A stretch of DNA of 64,000 nt, taken from positions 20,066 through 84,065 of the forward strand of contig NZ_AOPO01000019.1 of the NCBI RefSeq assembly GCF_000336575.1, read 5' to 3'. This DNA comes from Vreelandella titanicae BH1 (GTDB lineage: Bacteria > Pseudomonadota > Gammaproteobacteria > Pseudomonadales > Halomonadaceae). The stretch's first letter is position 1, and each line of letters starts with the position of its first letter. The position numbers and the translations under genes were made by a program. A model generated the notes under the pieces. It searched no databases. It saw only the letters and a list, made by a program, of their open reading frames with translations, and was not told the origin of the DNA. Shown piece after piece: positions 43,385 through 52,644 of the stretch.

Positions 43385-45070
43385 ATGGTCAGTTCGCTTA
43401 TTGCTCAGCTCCAAAGTGTCACGGGCAAGCGCTATGTACATGTCGGCACCCGCGCCACCCATCGCTTCCGTAAAGGGTACCGTTACGGCGACGGGGAGGT
43501 GATGGCCGCCGTCGAGCCGGGCACGCTCTGGGAGCAGTGGCAAGTTTTGCAAGCCTGCGTGGACGCCGATGTCGCGATCATCATGCAGGCCGCCAATACC
43601 GGGCTGACCGGCGGTTCCACCCCTTTCGGGACGGGCTATGATCGGCCCATCGTCATCGTCAATACCCTGCGGATTGACCGGGTCGATCTGATCGACGAGG
43701 GTCGTCAGGCTATTTGCTTTCCCGGGGCAACGCTGGATAGGCTGGAGCGTGCGCTGCGTCCTATTGGCCGTGAGCCACACTCCGTGATTGGTTCGAGTTG
43801 CATTGGCGCGTCGGTGACCGGCGGTATTTGCAACAACTCGGGCGGCTCGCTGGTACAGCGTGGGCCAGCGTATACGCAGCTATCTCTATTCGCTCAGGTG
43901 ACCCCGGAGCGCAAGCTGGTGCTGGTGAATCACCTGGGTATTGAACTGGGGAGTTCGACAGAAGAGGTGCTGACGCGGTTGGACAGTGGCCATTACTCAC
44001 AAAGCGATATCCAGATGAGCGAGACCTCCTGGGCATCCGATCGAGAGTACAAAGCGCATGTGCGCGATATCTCAGCGTCGACGCCAGCGCGCTTCAACGC
44101 CGACCCGCGCCGCCATTATGAAGTGTCCGGCTCTGCGGGGAAGCTGGCCGTGTTTGCCGTGCGCATGGACACGTTCCCCGCCGCGTCCAACGAGCGCGTC
44201 TTCTATATAGGCACCAACGATCCCGCACAGTTGCAGCAGATCAGACGAGACCTGCTCGGCCAGTTCCAGCATCTGCCCATCGCGGGCGAATACATGCATA
44301 AGGACGCCTTCGACATGGCGCATGTCTACGGCAAGGATGTGTTTCTGTTTATCCGCCGGTTCGGCACCCTGAATGTACCGAAAGCCTTTGCCGCGAAAAG
44401 CTGGTTCGATGGTGTCACCGAGTCGCTACACCTGGGCCGCCATCTGTCTGACCGGCTGCTTCAGGCTGCATCCCGGCTGTTCCCCGAACATCTGCCACGA
44501 CGCTTGCTCGATTACCGTGACCGCTACATACACCATCTGATGCTGCGCACAGGGGAAGAGTGTATCGAGGAAATGCGCGCCTATCTGGCGGAGCGTTACC
44601 CAGCCGAGCACGGTGAGTTCTTCGAGTGCACCGATGAGGAGGGCAGCGCCGCGTTCCTCAATCGCTTCGCCTCAGGGGGCGCCGTGGTGCGCTACCGAGC
44701 CGTTCATCCGCGAACGGTCGAAGATATCGTGGCACTTGACGTGGCGCTGCCGAGGGATGCCCTCGACTGGTTCGAGACCTTGCCGCCCGAGATCGAGGCG
44801 CGGATCGAGCGCAAGTTCTATGTAGGGCACTTTCTGTGCCATGTTCTGCATCAGGAGTATCTGGTGAAAAAAGGCGAGGATTGTCACGCCTTGGAGCAGG
44901 AGATTTGTGCGCTGCTCGATGCCAGGGGAGCCGAATATCCAGCCGAGCACAATGTGGGACATCTGTATCACGCCAAGCCAGCGCTACGTGATTTCTATCG
45001 GCAACTCGACCCCACTAATCAATTCAACCCCGGAATTGGTAAGACATCAAAACAGCGTGATTGGCGGTAA
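43385..45070 (+). CDS. dld: Quinone-dependent D-lactate dehydrogenase (Dld type)
   Basis: A 561-residue FAD enzyme closely like E. coli Dld (571 residues), a peripheral inner-membrane protein that oxidises D-lactate and feeds electrons to quinone. The FAD-binding half (about 1-265) shows MQAANTGLTGGSTP, GREPHSVIGSSCIGASVTGG and NNSGGSLVQRGPAY; the cap and membrane-binding part shows FYIGTNDPAQL, PIAGEYMHKDAFD, FLNRFASGGAVVRYRAVH and the C-terminal AEHNVGHLYHA and DPTNQFNPGIGKTSK. It follows dctM after 86 bp in the same direction, so it is probably part of the cluster; its true substrate there may be another D-2-hydroxy acid. Confidence 0.9.
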   Translation: MVSSLIAQLQSVTGKRYVHVGTRATHRFRKGYRYGDGEVMAAVEPGTLWEQWQVLQACVDADVAIIMQAANTGLTGGSTPFGTGYDRPIVIVNTLRIDRVDLIDEGRQAICFPGATLDRLERALRPIGREPHSVIGSSCIGASVTGGICNNSGGSLVQRGPAYTQLSLFAQVTPERKLVLVNHLGIELGSSTEEVLTRLDSGHYSQSDIQMSETSWASDREYKAHVRDISASTPARFNADPRRHYEVSGSAGKLAVFAVRMDTFPAASNERVFYIGTNDPAQLQQIRRDLLGQFQHLPIAGEYMHKDAFDMAHVYGKDVFLFIRRFGTLNVPKAFAAKSWFDGVTESLHLGRHLSDRLLQAASRLFPEHLPRRLLDYRDRYIHHLMLRTGEECIEEMRAYLAERYPAEHGEFFECTDEEGSAAFLNRFASGGAVVRYRAVHPRTVEDIVALDVALPRDALDWFETLPPEIEARIERKFYVGHFLCHVLHQEYLVKKGEDCHALEQEICALLDARGAEYPAEHNVGHLYHAKPALRDFYRQLDPTNQFNPGIGKTSKQRDWR

Positions 45071-45215
45071 AACTAGCCTGCAATAAGAGCTTTCAAAAAG
45101 AGCGTAGTGGCGATGGTTCTCTGTCTTAGGAGCCAACGCCAAAATGAGTTGTTAGCTATTTATATAGCTGACGCTTATGATTATGGGTACATAAAAATAA
45201 TACTTAGGAGTTGTC

Positions 45216-47120
45216 ATGAAGCATCTTCCACACATAGCATTAATGACATTGGCGGTGGCTGGGGGAATGGGGTTATCAACTGATATTCAAGCCAGAGTCA
45301 CTGGGTTTGAAATCGGCAACACGGTCGTTGATTACGACGGTGAACGCTTTGGAGAGTCTGGTGCTTACGAGAGAATTGAGGCCGTGGCAAGCTTTGCTAT
45401 TGATCCTACGAGTGCTAGAGCCAGTAACATTGCCGATTTAGAAAAAGCGCCTGTTAATGATCAAGGTGAAGTGGCCTTTAGTACGGAAGTGGTGATTCTA
45501 CGACCTACTGAGCAAACCTCAGGAGTGCTTTTCTACGAAGTCCCTAACCGTGGCCGCAACTTGAGTTTTCCGTTACTTAATCTAACGAGTATCTCGGGCG
45601 ACTTTGCAGTCGATGAGCCAGGTGATGGTTTTTTAATGCGCCAGGGCCACACCATGGTATGGAGTGGCTGGCAGACCGGTTTGAGCGATAGTTTGATCGA
45701 GATTGATTTGCCGGTTATTGAGGGGGTAACGGGTGAATCTCGTGAGGAGTTCGTTTTCGATAACCATGAGTCGGTAAGTGTTGCGTCCCTTACATACCCT
45801 GCTGCAGACCTAAACCCCGAACATGCCTCTCTAACCGTTAGGCCTACGCCTGATGCGCCTCGTCAAATGGTGGAGGGTTTGTCGTTTCGTTATTTGGATG
45901 AAAATCGTATAGAGATTCAGCGGCCCACTAGTATGGATGGCGGCGCTATATACGAGTTTATTTATACCGCTAAGGATGCAGTGCCCGCCGGGTTAGGGAT
46001 GCTCGCGACGAGCGACTTGGTCGCCTTTCTGAGAGGTGCGCAAGGACATGATGTTGAAACACCACTGAACGATATTGAGCATACCGTGGCAATGGGGATT
46101 TCTCAGTCAGGACGCTTCCTGCGCGACTTGATATATCAAGGATACAATGCTGATAGTCAGGGCAACCGAGTATTTGATGGCGCCATGGCGCATATTGCGG
46201 GATCACGGAAGACGTTCACCAACTACCCTTTTGCTCAGCCTGGTCGCTTCTCTCGACAGCATGAAGATCATGATGCGGTAGGAGATCAGTTCCCCTTCAG
46301 TTATGTCGAGATGCTAGATCCGTTGACGGGGCAGAGCGACAGTATTTTGGCCGTCTGTCGTGAAAACAATACGTGTCCGAAACTTATGCACACCGACACG
46401 TCGGCAGAATTTTGGCAGGCTCGTGCGTCATTGGTTTCTACATCCCCCACTGGAGACCCCCTGACTATGCCTGATGATGTGCGATTATATTTTTTCGCTG
46501 GGGCGCCGCATTTTAATGCTTGGGGAGGATCGGCTTCGGCTAGTGAAGTATGTAAATATCCGAGTAATCCAATTAGTGTGGCGCCTAGCATGCGTGCGCT
46601 TGTGAGTGCGATGGAGTCTTGGGTCGTAAATGATATAGCCCCGCCAGCAAGCCGTTATCCAGGTTTGAAGGGTGATGGGCTTGTGGCGAATGAGGAGTTG
46701 AATTTGCCGCCCTTACAGGGAGAAGTGCCTAAGCCGCCTGTCAACGAGCTGTATGCCAGAAACCATACTGTGGTGCCACCTGAAGAGGGTGAACAATATT
46801 CGGTGAAGGTGCCAGAAGTGGATGAAGATGGCATTGCCTTGGGAGGCATTCGCCAACCCTATGTGGCTGTGCCTCTAGGTACTTATTTAGGCTGGAATTT
46901 GCGCGATCAAGGGTACGCAGAAGGCCAATTGTGTAACTTATCCGGCAGCTTTATCCCTTTTGCGAGTAGTAATGATGGTAGAAAGTCAGTATCAAGCCGA
47001 TACTCAAGCCCTGAGTCATACCAAGAATCCTTAGGTGACGCTATAGATGAGCTAGTAGATATTGGCTTTATGCTTGAGAAAGACCGTCAATGGGTGATGG
47101 AGGATGCTCCAGAACTATAA
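45216..47120 (+). CDS. Secreted alpha/beta hydrolase domain protein
   Basis: A 634-residue protein with a signal peptide (about 1-27, ending near DIQARV). The body matches the alpha/beta hydrolase domain family PF20091: YERIEAVASFAIDP, VLFYEVPNRGRNL, QGHTMVWSGWQTG, a nucleophile-elbow-like GISQSGRFLRDLIYQGYN at about 294-311 and YPGLKGDGLVANEEL late in the protein. I expect an esterase or lactonase activity in the periplasm, but the substrate is unknown. Its DNA is more AT-rich than the catabolic cluster before it, so it may have a different origin. TTAGGAG precedes the ATG. A strong terminator follows. Confidence 0.78.
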   Translation: MKHLPHIALMTLAVAGGMGLSTDIQARVTGFEIGNTVVDYDGERFGESGAYERIEAVASFAIDPTSARASNIADLEKAPVNDQGEVAFSTEVVILRPTEQTSGVLFYEVPNRGRNLSFPLLNLTSISGDFAVDEPGDGFLMRQGHTMVWSGWQTGLSDSLIEIDLPVIEGVTGESREEFVFDNHESVSVASLTYPAADLNPEHASLTVRPTPDAPRQMVEGLSFRYLDENRIEIQRPTSMDGGAIYEFIYTAKDAVPAGLGMLATSDLVAFLRGAQGHDVETPLNDIEHTVAMGISQSGRFLRDLIYQGYNADSQGNRVFDGAMAHIAGSRKTFTNYPFAQPGRFSRQHEDHDAVGDQFPFSYVEMLDPLTGQSDSILAVCRENNTCPKLMHTDTSAEFWQARASLVSTSPTGDPLTMPDDVRLYFFAGAPHFNAWGGSASASEVCKYPSNPISVAPSMRALVSAMESWVVNDIAPPASRYPGLKGDGLVANEELNLPPLQGEVPKPPVNELYARNHTVVPPEEGEQYSVKVPEVDEDGIALGGIRQPYVAVPLGTYLGWNLRDQGYAEGQLCNLSGSFIPFASSNDGRKSVSSRYSSPESYQESLGDAIDELVDIGFMLEKDRQWVMEDAPEL

Positions 47121-47196
47121 CCCGCATTTTTAAAGAGTTTTAAATGAGGTCTTTTTCCTCGCTAGTATCAATCTTCATTGATCAACAACATAGCTA

Positions 47197-47235
47197 AAAA
47201 AGTGGGGGCGGATAATATATCCGCCCCCACTTTTT
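47197..47235. terminator. Bidirectional terminator between convergent genes
   Basis: A perfect 18-bp stem with a three-base loop: AAAAAGTGGGGGCGGATA (47197-47214) pairs with its complement at 47218-47235. The A run on one side and T run on the other let it stop transcription from both the hydrolase gene and the convergent 47257 gene. Confidence 0.95.
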
Positions 47236-47256
47236 ATTGATGCCACTAATAACGTT

Positions 47257-47517
47257 TCACTTAGTGCGTTTGACGTACAAGCCCACCGTGCACATCACCA
47301 GCCCCACCACCGAGAGCAGCATGCCGCCATTGACTAACAGCGGCGAACGCTCCAGCCAGGAGACAAACGGTTGCGGGGTGTCTCTACAGGCACTCTCGAT
47401 ATAGTCCCAATGGCCGCCATCAAGCTGGCACGCGCGTACGTCGTTTAGCTCCCAGAAATACACGCCCATCAGCACAAACAGCGGCAGTACCAGTAGCAGT
47501 AATCCCAGCTTAATCAT
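47257..47517 (-). CDS. Small hypothetical membrane protein, two TM segments
   Basis: An 86-residue protein not recognised as a named family. It has hydrophobic segments at about residues 3-22 and 60-82, with a short loop between that contains two cysteines (RACQLDGGHWDYIESACRD), which may form a disulfide outside the membrane. It follows the M48 peptidase gene after 17 bp in the same direction, so the two are likely co-transcribed. Function unknown. Confidence 0.6.
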   Translation of the reverse strand: MIKLGLLLLVLPLFVLMGVYFWELNDVRACQLDGGHWDYIESACRDTPQPFVSWLERSPLLVNGGMLLSVVGLVMCTVGLYVKRTK

Positions 47518-47534
47518 TTAAACCTCAAGAGCCG

Positions 47535-48338
47535 TTAAGGACGCGGGCAGTTGGGTGTACGACCATTGCTGCGAGCCTGCTCGTACAAGGCAAGTGCTTG
47601 ATCCATATTACCCTGCAGCCCTTGAATGCGCTGGCCTTGGCCAGGGTGAGTCGACATCCACTCGGGGGGCGCACCGCCACCTGTGGCCGCCTGCATATTT
47701 TCCCAAAGGGTCACGCTCTCACGGGGATTGAAACCGGCTTGAGCCATGAGATCCAAACCAATCACATCGGCCTCACTCTCATGGGCCCGGGAGAAGGGAA
47801 GTACGATGCCGTACTGTGCGCCCATGCCGAGCACGCCCATGAGTTGCTGGCCACCGGCAGACTGCATGCCAGAGGTGCTGGAAATCACCGACAGGCCTAA
47901 TGAGGTGGCGCTCTCGGTGGAGGCGCGCTCATTGGCATGGTTGGCCAGTACGTGACCAATTTCGTGACCGATAACGGAAGCAAGCTGATCCTGGGTCGTG
48001 GCAATATCCAGCATGCCGGTATTCACGCCCATATAGCCGCCGGGAAGCGCGAACGCGTTGGGCTGTTCGGACTCAAATACGCGAATTTGCCAGTCTAGCT
48101 GCCGCTGTTCGGCGGGGAGTTCCGCCACGATGGCATCGGCAATACACTGCACATAGCGGTGGCTGGCCTGGCCCGCCGTGGGCAGCTCCTGCTGATATTG
48201 AGTGAACGCTTGGCGCCCCATCTCATTCAATTCGCTATCAGAGAGCAACAGCAGTTGCGAGCGTCCGGTGGGCGAGGTGGTACAAGCGGCGATAGACGCA
48301 CATAGTGCGGTAACAGCGAGAGGGCGAAGCCAGCGCAT
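47535..48338 (-). CDS. M48-family metalloprotease lipoprotein
   Basis: A 267-residue envelope peptidase of the BepA/LoiP type. The N-terminus is a lipoprotein signal with the lipobox IAAC (Cys19). The zinc motif is HEIGHVLANH (H125, E126, H129) with the third ligand in SEADVIGLDLMAQAGFNP. Relatives such as LoiP and YcaL act on misfolded outer-membrane proteins and peptidase regulation at the outer membrane; that role is inferred. The C-terminal part TGGGAPPEWMSTHPGQGQRI is the usual one. Confidence 0.88.
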   Translation of the reverse strand: MRWLRPLAVTALCASIAACTTSPTGRSQLLLLSDSELNEMGRQAFTQYQQELPTAGQASHRYVQCIADAIVAELPAEQRQLDWQIRVFESEQPNAFALPGGYMGVNTGMLDIATTQDQLASVIGHEIGHVLANHANERASTESATSLGLSVISSTSGMQSAGGQQLMGVLGMGAQYGIVLPFSRAHESEADVIGLDLMAQAGFNPRESVTLWENMQAATGGGAPPEWMSTHPGQGQRIQGLQGNMDQALALYEQARSNGRTPNCPRP

Positions 48339-48513
48339 GAGTCGGTTTCCTTATAGACGAAAGAGTTTCTTGCACACAAGATAACCGCTGATAGCAGTAA
48401 ATCAATCCCCCATCATAACCCACCTAGTGGTTGAGCATGGGTGCTGAATTGACTCCCCTCTGAACCAAGGCTAAGCCGCAGACGATTGGCTGCAAGCTCC
48501 TAGACATAAACCC

Positions 48514-49128
48514 TTAGCGCTGGGGTACTAGCTGCCCATCGGCACCTACGTTTAAGCGAATTGTCGGCGTTAATAATCCTGACGGTAGTTTCATACCCAA
48601 CCCGCGTAGATCCCCAGGCGTGATGGCCAGTTGACTGCCAGGCGGTAGCTCGCCTTGAGACGCCAACTGGCTGGCAAGCTCCAGCATGGGGGCCAGGCGT
48701 TGGGTGTCGGTGGCGAGTACATCAAAGGCAACCGGTAGGCGTAAATTAGCATCATCGCCAGAGGTCAGCGTGACGTCCTGTTCATAGTTACCTTCCACAG
48801 GATCAACGCCCGGCATATCCAGCGCCCAGCGAAAGCCTGACATCTCCACCGGTGGCATGCCCGCAGGTAAGCCCAGCCCCATGGCAATGGTGGCCTGAAC
48901 GGGCAGGCTACCAGCACCAAGGCTAGACGCAATCAGGCTGGTTAAATCGCTGGTGTCTAGCCCCGCATTAATGCTGTAAGGGCCAATGCGAACATCCTCA
49001 ACCCCCAGAGAGGTCACCGCCAAACGAAACGCAAACAAACCGGTTTGGGGGAGGGCGAGACAACCCGTGAGTAGGCTGGCAACGCCAAACAAGGTCAGCC
49101 AGCGCCAGTATCGAGCAATATAAAGCAT
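48514..49128 (-). CDS. Hypothetical lipoprotein, possibly LEA-2-like
   Basis: A 204-residue protein with a lipoprotein signal (hydrophobic segment 10-22, lipobox LTGC). The mature part has a repeated beta pattern (EDVRIGPYSINAGLDTSDL, SGFRWALDMPGVDPVEGNY, LRLPVAFDVL) that resembles the LEA type 2/WHy fold found in desiccation-linked bacterial proteins, but I do not see enough to name the family. It ends TIRLNVGADGQLVPQ. It stands alone between the M48 gene and der. Confidence 0.6.
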   Translation of the reverse strand: MLYIARYWRWLTLFGVASLLTGCLALPQTGLFAFRLAVTSLGVEDVRIGPYSINAGLDTSDLTSLIASSLGAGSLPVQATIAMGLGLPAGMPPVEMSGFRWALDMPGVDPVEGNYEQDVTLTSGDDANLRLPVAFDVLATDTQRLAPMLELASQLASQGELPPGSQLAITPGDLRGLGMKLPSGLLTPTIRLNVGADGQLVPQR

Positions 49129-49302
49129 AAGATAAGAGTCCCCTTAAGTAGGACGTAAGCAGTGGGGTAACGACGCTAAGTGTAAAGTGCTGATGCAAGC
49201 TTGTTAGCTTCGGGCTAATAAGCGCGGCTATTTGAGGGCTGAAGCTATTTTCTGTCAACAGAATTTACGTGTTCAAGCGCCTATTTAAGGCTAGAACCAA
49301 AA

Positions 49303-49328
49303 CGCCCGCTTGATGATACAAGCGGGCG
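49303..49328 (-). terminator. Terminator after der
   Basis: A perfect 10-bp stem CGCCCGCTTG / CAAGCGGGCG with a six-base loop. On the minus strand it is followed by TTTTGG. It lies 27 bases after the der stop and closes the long housekeeping run. Confidence 0.85.
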
Positions 49329-49354
49329 AATTCAAAAGGCAGCTAATAAGGCGT

Positions 49355-50758
49355 TTAACGACGGCTTTTACGCGCCTCTTTGGTGCGATTAAGCTCGCGC
49401 TTTTTAGCTTTCTCTTTGTCGCTGGCGCCCGCCATGTCATCGAACGGGTTACTGCCGGATCGAAACTCAAAGCGAATTGGCGTGCCGCGTACCTTGAGCA
49501 CCTTGCGGAAGGTATTGGTCAAATAGCGACGATAGGCTTCTGGCAACGCCTCGGTTTGGTTGCCGTGGACGACGATAATCGGCGGGTTGCTGCCACCCTG
49601 GTGAGCCATCCGCAGTTTAATGCGTCGACCGTGCACCATCGGCGGTGGGTTTTGGCTTACCGCGTCCTGTAGCAGGGTAGTGAGGCGGTTGGTCGACCAG
49701 TGGGCGTTAGCGGCGTCAAAGGCGCGATCAATCGAGGGGTAGAGATCCCCCACTGCCGTGCCGTGTAGAGCAGAGATGAAGTGCAGCTCGGCATAATCCG
49801 CAAAGCCCAGGCGGCGCTTCACTTCAGTGCGCATTTTATCCTTGGCTTCGGTCTCCAGGCCGTCCCACTTGTTGACTGCCAGCACGAGGGCGCGCCCGGT
49901 GGTCAACACGTAGTCGAGCAGGTGCAAATCCTGCTCCACCAGGCCGCTGGAGCCATCCAGAACCATGATCACTACATGGGACTCTTTGATCGCATCCAGG
50001 GTCTTGATGATGGAGAATTTCTCGGCGATTTCACGCACGTTCTTGCGCCGCCGGATACCCGCGGTATCAATCAGTACATAGGGCTTGCCACGGCGCTCGA
50101 AGGGGATCTCGATGGCATCGCGGGTAGTGCCTGCCTCATCAAACACGACGACCCGATCTTCACCGAGAAGGCGATTGACCAGGGTCGATTTGCCCACGTT
50201 CGGGCGGCCAATCACGCCGATGCGAATACCTTTGCTACCGGTGTCCGCGGGAATGCTGGCATCGCGCTCCGGAAACGGTTCGAGTACCACATCGATCAGG
50301 GTGGAAACGTTGCGCCCGTGGGCGGCAGCAATTGGCCAGGGGTCGCCTAGGCCGAGCGACCAAAAGTCGCCCATTGCCGAATGCTCTTCTAACCCATCGG
50401 TTTTATTCACCACCAGCCAGGTTTTTTTCTGGTTAACCCGCAGGTGGTTGGCAATCGCCTGGTCAGCGGCGATAAGGCCGGCGCGAGCGTCGACCATAAA
50501 CAGCACGATATCGGCTTCATCAATGGCGGCGAGTGACTGCTCTGCCATAGCGGCATCGATGCCTTCTTCGTCACCGCTGATACCGCCGGTATCAATCACG
50601 GTATAGACCTTATCGCCCAGCATGCCATTGCCGTACTTACGGTCGCGGGTGAGGCCAGGAAAGTCGGCCACCAGTGCATCACGCGAGCGCGTTAGGCGGT
50701 TAAACAGCGTCGATTTGCCCACATTGGGGCGACCGACTAAAGCAATGACGGGTGTCAT
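49355..50758 (-). CDS. der: Ribosome-assembly GTPase Der (EngA)
   Basis: A 467-residue GTPase with two G domains in tandem, needed for 50S subunit assembly. G domain 1 has GRPNVGKSTLFNRL, FPGLTRD, DTGG and NKTD; G domain 2 has GRPNVGKSTLVNRL, GTTRDAIEIPF, DTAGIRRRKNV and NKWD. The KH-like C-terminal domain (about 355-440) ends in a basic tail AKKRELNRTKEARKSRR. Overlap of four bases with bamB upstream. Confidence 0.97.
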   Translation of the reverse strand: MTPVIALVGRPNVGKSTLFNRLTRSRDALVADFPGLTRDRKYGNGMLGDKVYTVIDTGGISGDEEGIDAAMAEQSLAAIDEADIVLFMVDARAGLIAADQAIANHLRVNQKKTWLVVNKTDGLEEHSAMGDFWSLGLGDPWPIAAAHGRNVSTLIDVVLEPFPERDASIPADTGSKGIRIGVIGRPNVGKSTLVNRLLGEDRVVVFDEAGTTRDAIEIPFERRGKPYVLIDTAGIRRRKNVREIAEKFSIIKTLDAIKESHVVIMVLDGSSGLVEQDLHLLDYVLTTGRALVLAVNKWDGLETEAKDKMRTEVKRRLGFADYAELHFISALHGTAVGDLYPSIDRAFDAANAHWSTNRLTTLLQDAVSQNPPPMVHGRRIKLRMAHQGGSNPPIIVVHGNQTEALPEAYRRYLTNTFRKVLKVRGTPIRFEFRSGSNPFDDMAGASDKEKAKKRELNRTKEARKSRR

Positions 50759-51924
50759 GGAGTTACTTCCAGGGTTTCCAGGCGACCATTGTTGGCCTGG
50801 ACATGAATGGTGCTGCCTTCAGTGACCGGGCGTACGCTGATGCCCGAGCTGTGCACGCGAGTGCGACCCACGATATCGCCTTCGCGAGCGTCGATCAGGT
50901 GAACATAACCTTCGAAATCGCCGAACACTAAACGGCCATCGGCGAAGGCGGGGGCGGTCAACCAACGATCTTCTAAATCGTCGTTGCGCCAAATTTCGCG
51001 GCCGTTGTTAGCGTCGAGGGCGACGACTTGGCTGTCATCGGTGACCACAAACAGGAAGTCGCCGACCAGAATCGGGGTATGGCGACTGGAGAGATCCGCT
51101 TCCCAAAGTACGTCGCCTTGAGTTGCTTCCAGCGCCACCACGCGGCCGTTATAGCTGGTCACGAACAGGCGGCCATCGGGGCTGATGATCGGCTGGCCGG
51201 AAAGATCGACCAGGCGTTCCACTTCACTACGCCCTTGGGGGGTGGCAATCTGCATTTCCCATAGCGGCTGGCCGCTGCGGTTATCCAGCGTGGCCAGGCG
51301 GCCATTGGCCAGGCCAACAAAGCTGACTGGATCAATGACCATCGGTGTACCGGTACCGCGCAGGGTGAGTGACGGCTGCGAACTGGTGTATACCCAGCGC
51401 TCTTCACCAGTGGCGCGATCCAAGGCAGTCACACGGCCATCGACACTTTGCACGACCAGCAGTTGCTGGTTGGCCTGGGGCGCGGCAAGCACTTCGCTGG
51501 ATACCCGTGAGCGCCATTCTTCGCTGCCGTCACGTTGATCCAACGCGATCACTTCGCCGTTACCGGTGGCCAGATAAACCTGACCGGCAATTGCCGTTAG
51601 TGCGCTGGAAATAGGGGTATCAAGGTCGATTTCCCACTCGACGTCGCCGCTGTTGGCATCCATCGCCATCACCACGCCCTCGACATCGGCCGCAAACACG
51701 GTGTCGCCTTCACGGGAAGGCGCGATGGGGTAACGGGCATGGCCCAGGCCATCGCCCACATTGCGCCGCCACTGAGTTTCCAGCGAGGAGGTCTCGTCGA
51801 AACTACGCAGCTCTTTGGGAGTATAGGCAGGCTCGCCTTTACTCGCGCAACCGACCAGCAGTGCCAGCGACAGCGCGCCTAAGCTAGCGCGTACTAGCTG
51901 TTTCGTTGGGATACCAAAAGTCAT
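50755..51924 (-). CDS. bamB: Outer membrane assembly lipoprotein BamB
   Basis: A 389-residue beta-propeller lipoprotein of the BAM complex. The lipobox is LVGC (Cys26) and the body shows PQQ-like blades with repeated tryptophan-ending motifs (GDVEWEIDLDTPIS, GSEEWRSRVSSEV, GEERWVYTSSQP, GDVLWEADLSS, GREIWRNDDL). It sits in the conserved order hisS-yfgM-bamB-der with four-base overlaps on both sides. Confidence 0.95.
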   Translation of the reverse strand: MTFGIPTKQLVRASLGALSLALLVGCASKGEPAYTPKELRSFDETSSLETQWRRNVGDGLGHARYPIAPSREGDTVFAADVEGVVMAMDANSGDVEWEIDLDTPISSALTAIAGQVYLATGNGEVIALDQRDGSEEWRSRVSSEVLAAPQANQQLLVVQSVDGRVTALDRATGEERWVYTSSQPSLTLRGTGTPMVIDPVSFVGLANGRLATLDNRSGQPLWEMQIATPQGRSEVERLVDLSGQPIISPDGRLFVTSYNGRVVALEATQGDVLWEADLSSRHTPILVGDFLFVVTDDSQVVALDANNGREIWRNDDLEDRWLTAPAFADGRLVFGDFEGYVHLIDAREGDIVGRTRVHSSGISVRPVTEGSTIHVQANNGRLETLEVTP

Positions 51925-52622
51925 TGTGTCGCCTCCTCAGCGCCGAGATCGTCAAGCTTGAACTGCACGCCGTAAAGCGGCTGGTCTTTGGTTTGAGACA
52001 CTTCTAGAGCGGTTTCCCAGGCATCGCGGGCCGCCTCGGTGTCGCTTTGGGCGGCGAACGCATCGCCGCGCACGTTAGCTTTTTGGGCCGCTAGCGCATC
52101 ACTAATCGGCTCGTCTAACAGCGCATGCGCCTGTTTAGGGTTACCGTCGGCAAGCTCGATACGGGCTAAACGTAGCCACGCCAAGCTTTGCACATAGCGG
52201 CGCGAGGAATCGGCTGCGCTTTCCAGTGCGGTGCGTGCTGCTTCCAAGTCTCCTTGCTGAACAGCCAAGCGGGCGTCGAGCAGCAGGGCGAGTTCGGCGT
52301 AGAGCGTATCGCCATGCTCGTCGGTTAGTTCGCTAACCATTTCCCGCGCGCTTGCTAGTTGCTCCTCGTCAAGCTCGTTGCCAGCGGTCATATTGACTAA
52401 CTGCTGATAGCGCATGGAGGCCGCTTCAGCCTGGCCTTGCTGATAGTTCTGCCAGGCATTCCAGCCGAACACCCCGGCCGCCGCCAGGACAGCGCCTGCA
52501 ATCAACGACATGCCGTTCTCTTTCCACCAGCGCTTGACGGCGTCTAGCTGTTCTTCTTCGCTTCTCAGCTCCACCACGGGCGGGCTCCTTTCTTCTAAAG
52601 TCGTATGTTTAGACCGTCGCAT
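51921..52622 (-). CDS. yfgM: YfgM/UPF0070 ancillary SecYEG translocon subunit
   Basis: A 233-residue protein anchored by one N-terminal membrane segment (about 38-58, MSLIAGAVLAAAGVFGWNAW) with a TPR-type periplasmic domain. The start of the domain, EEEQLDAVKRWWKENG, is the family signature. In E. coli YfgM works with PpiD at the SecYEG translocon; linkage to hisS and bamB is conserved. The stop overlaps bamB. Confidence 0.9.
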   Translation of the reverse strand: MRRSKHTTLEERSPPVVELRSEEEQLDAVKRWWKENGMSLIAGAVLAAAGVFGWNAWQNYQQGQAEAASMRYQQLVNMTAGNELDEEQLASAREMVSELTDEHGDTLYAELALLLDARLAVQQGDLEAARTALESAADSSRRYVQSLAWLRLARIELADGNPKQAHALLDEPISDALAAQKANVRGDAFAAQSDTEAARDAWETALEVSQTKDQPLYGVQFKLDDLGAEEATQ

Positions 52623-52644
52623 GCAAGCAGGCAGCCTGCAGGGC

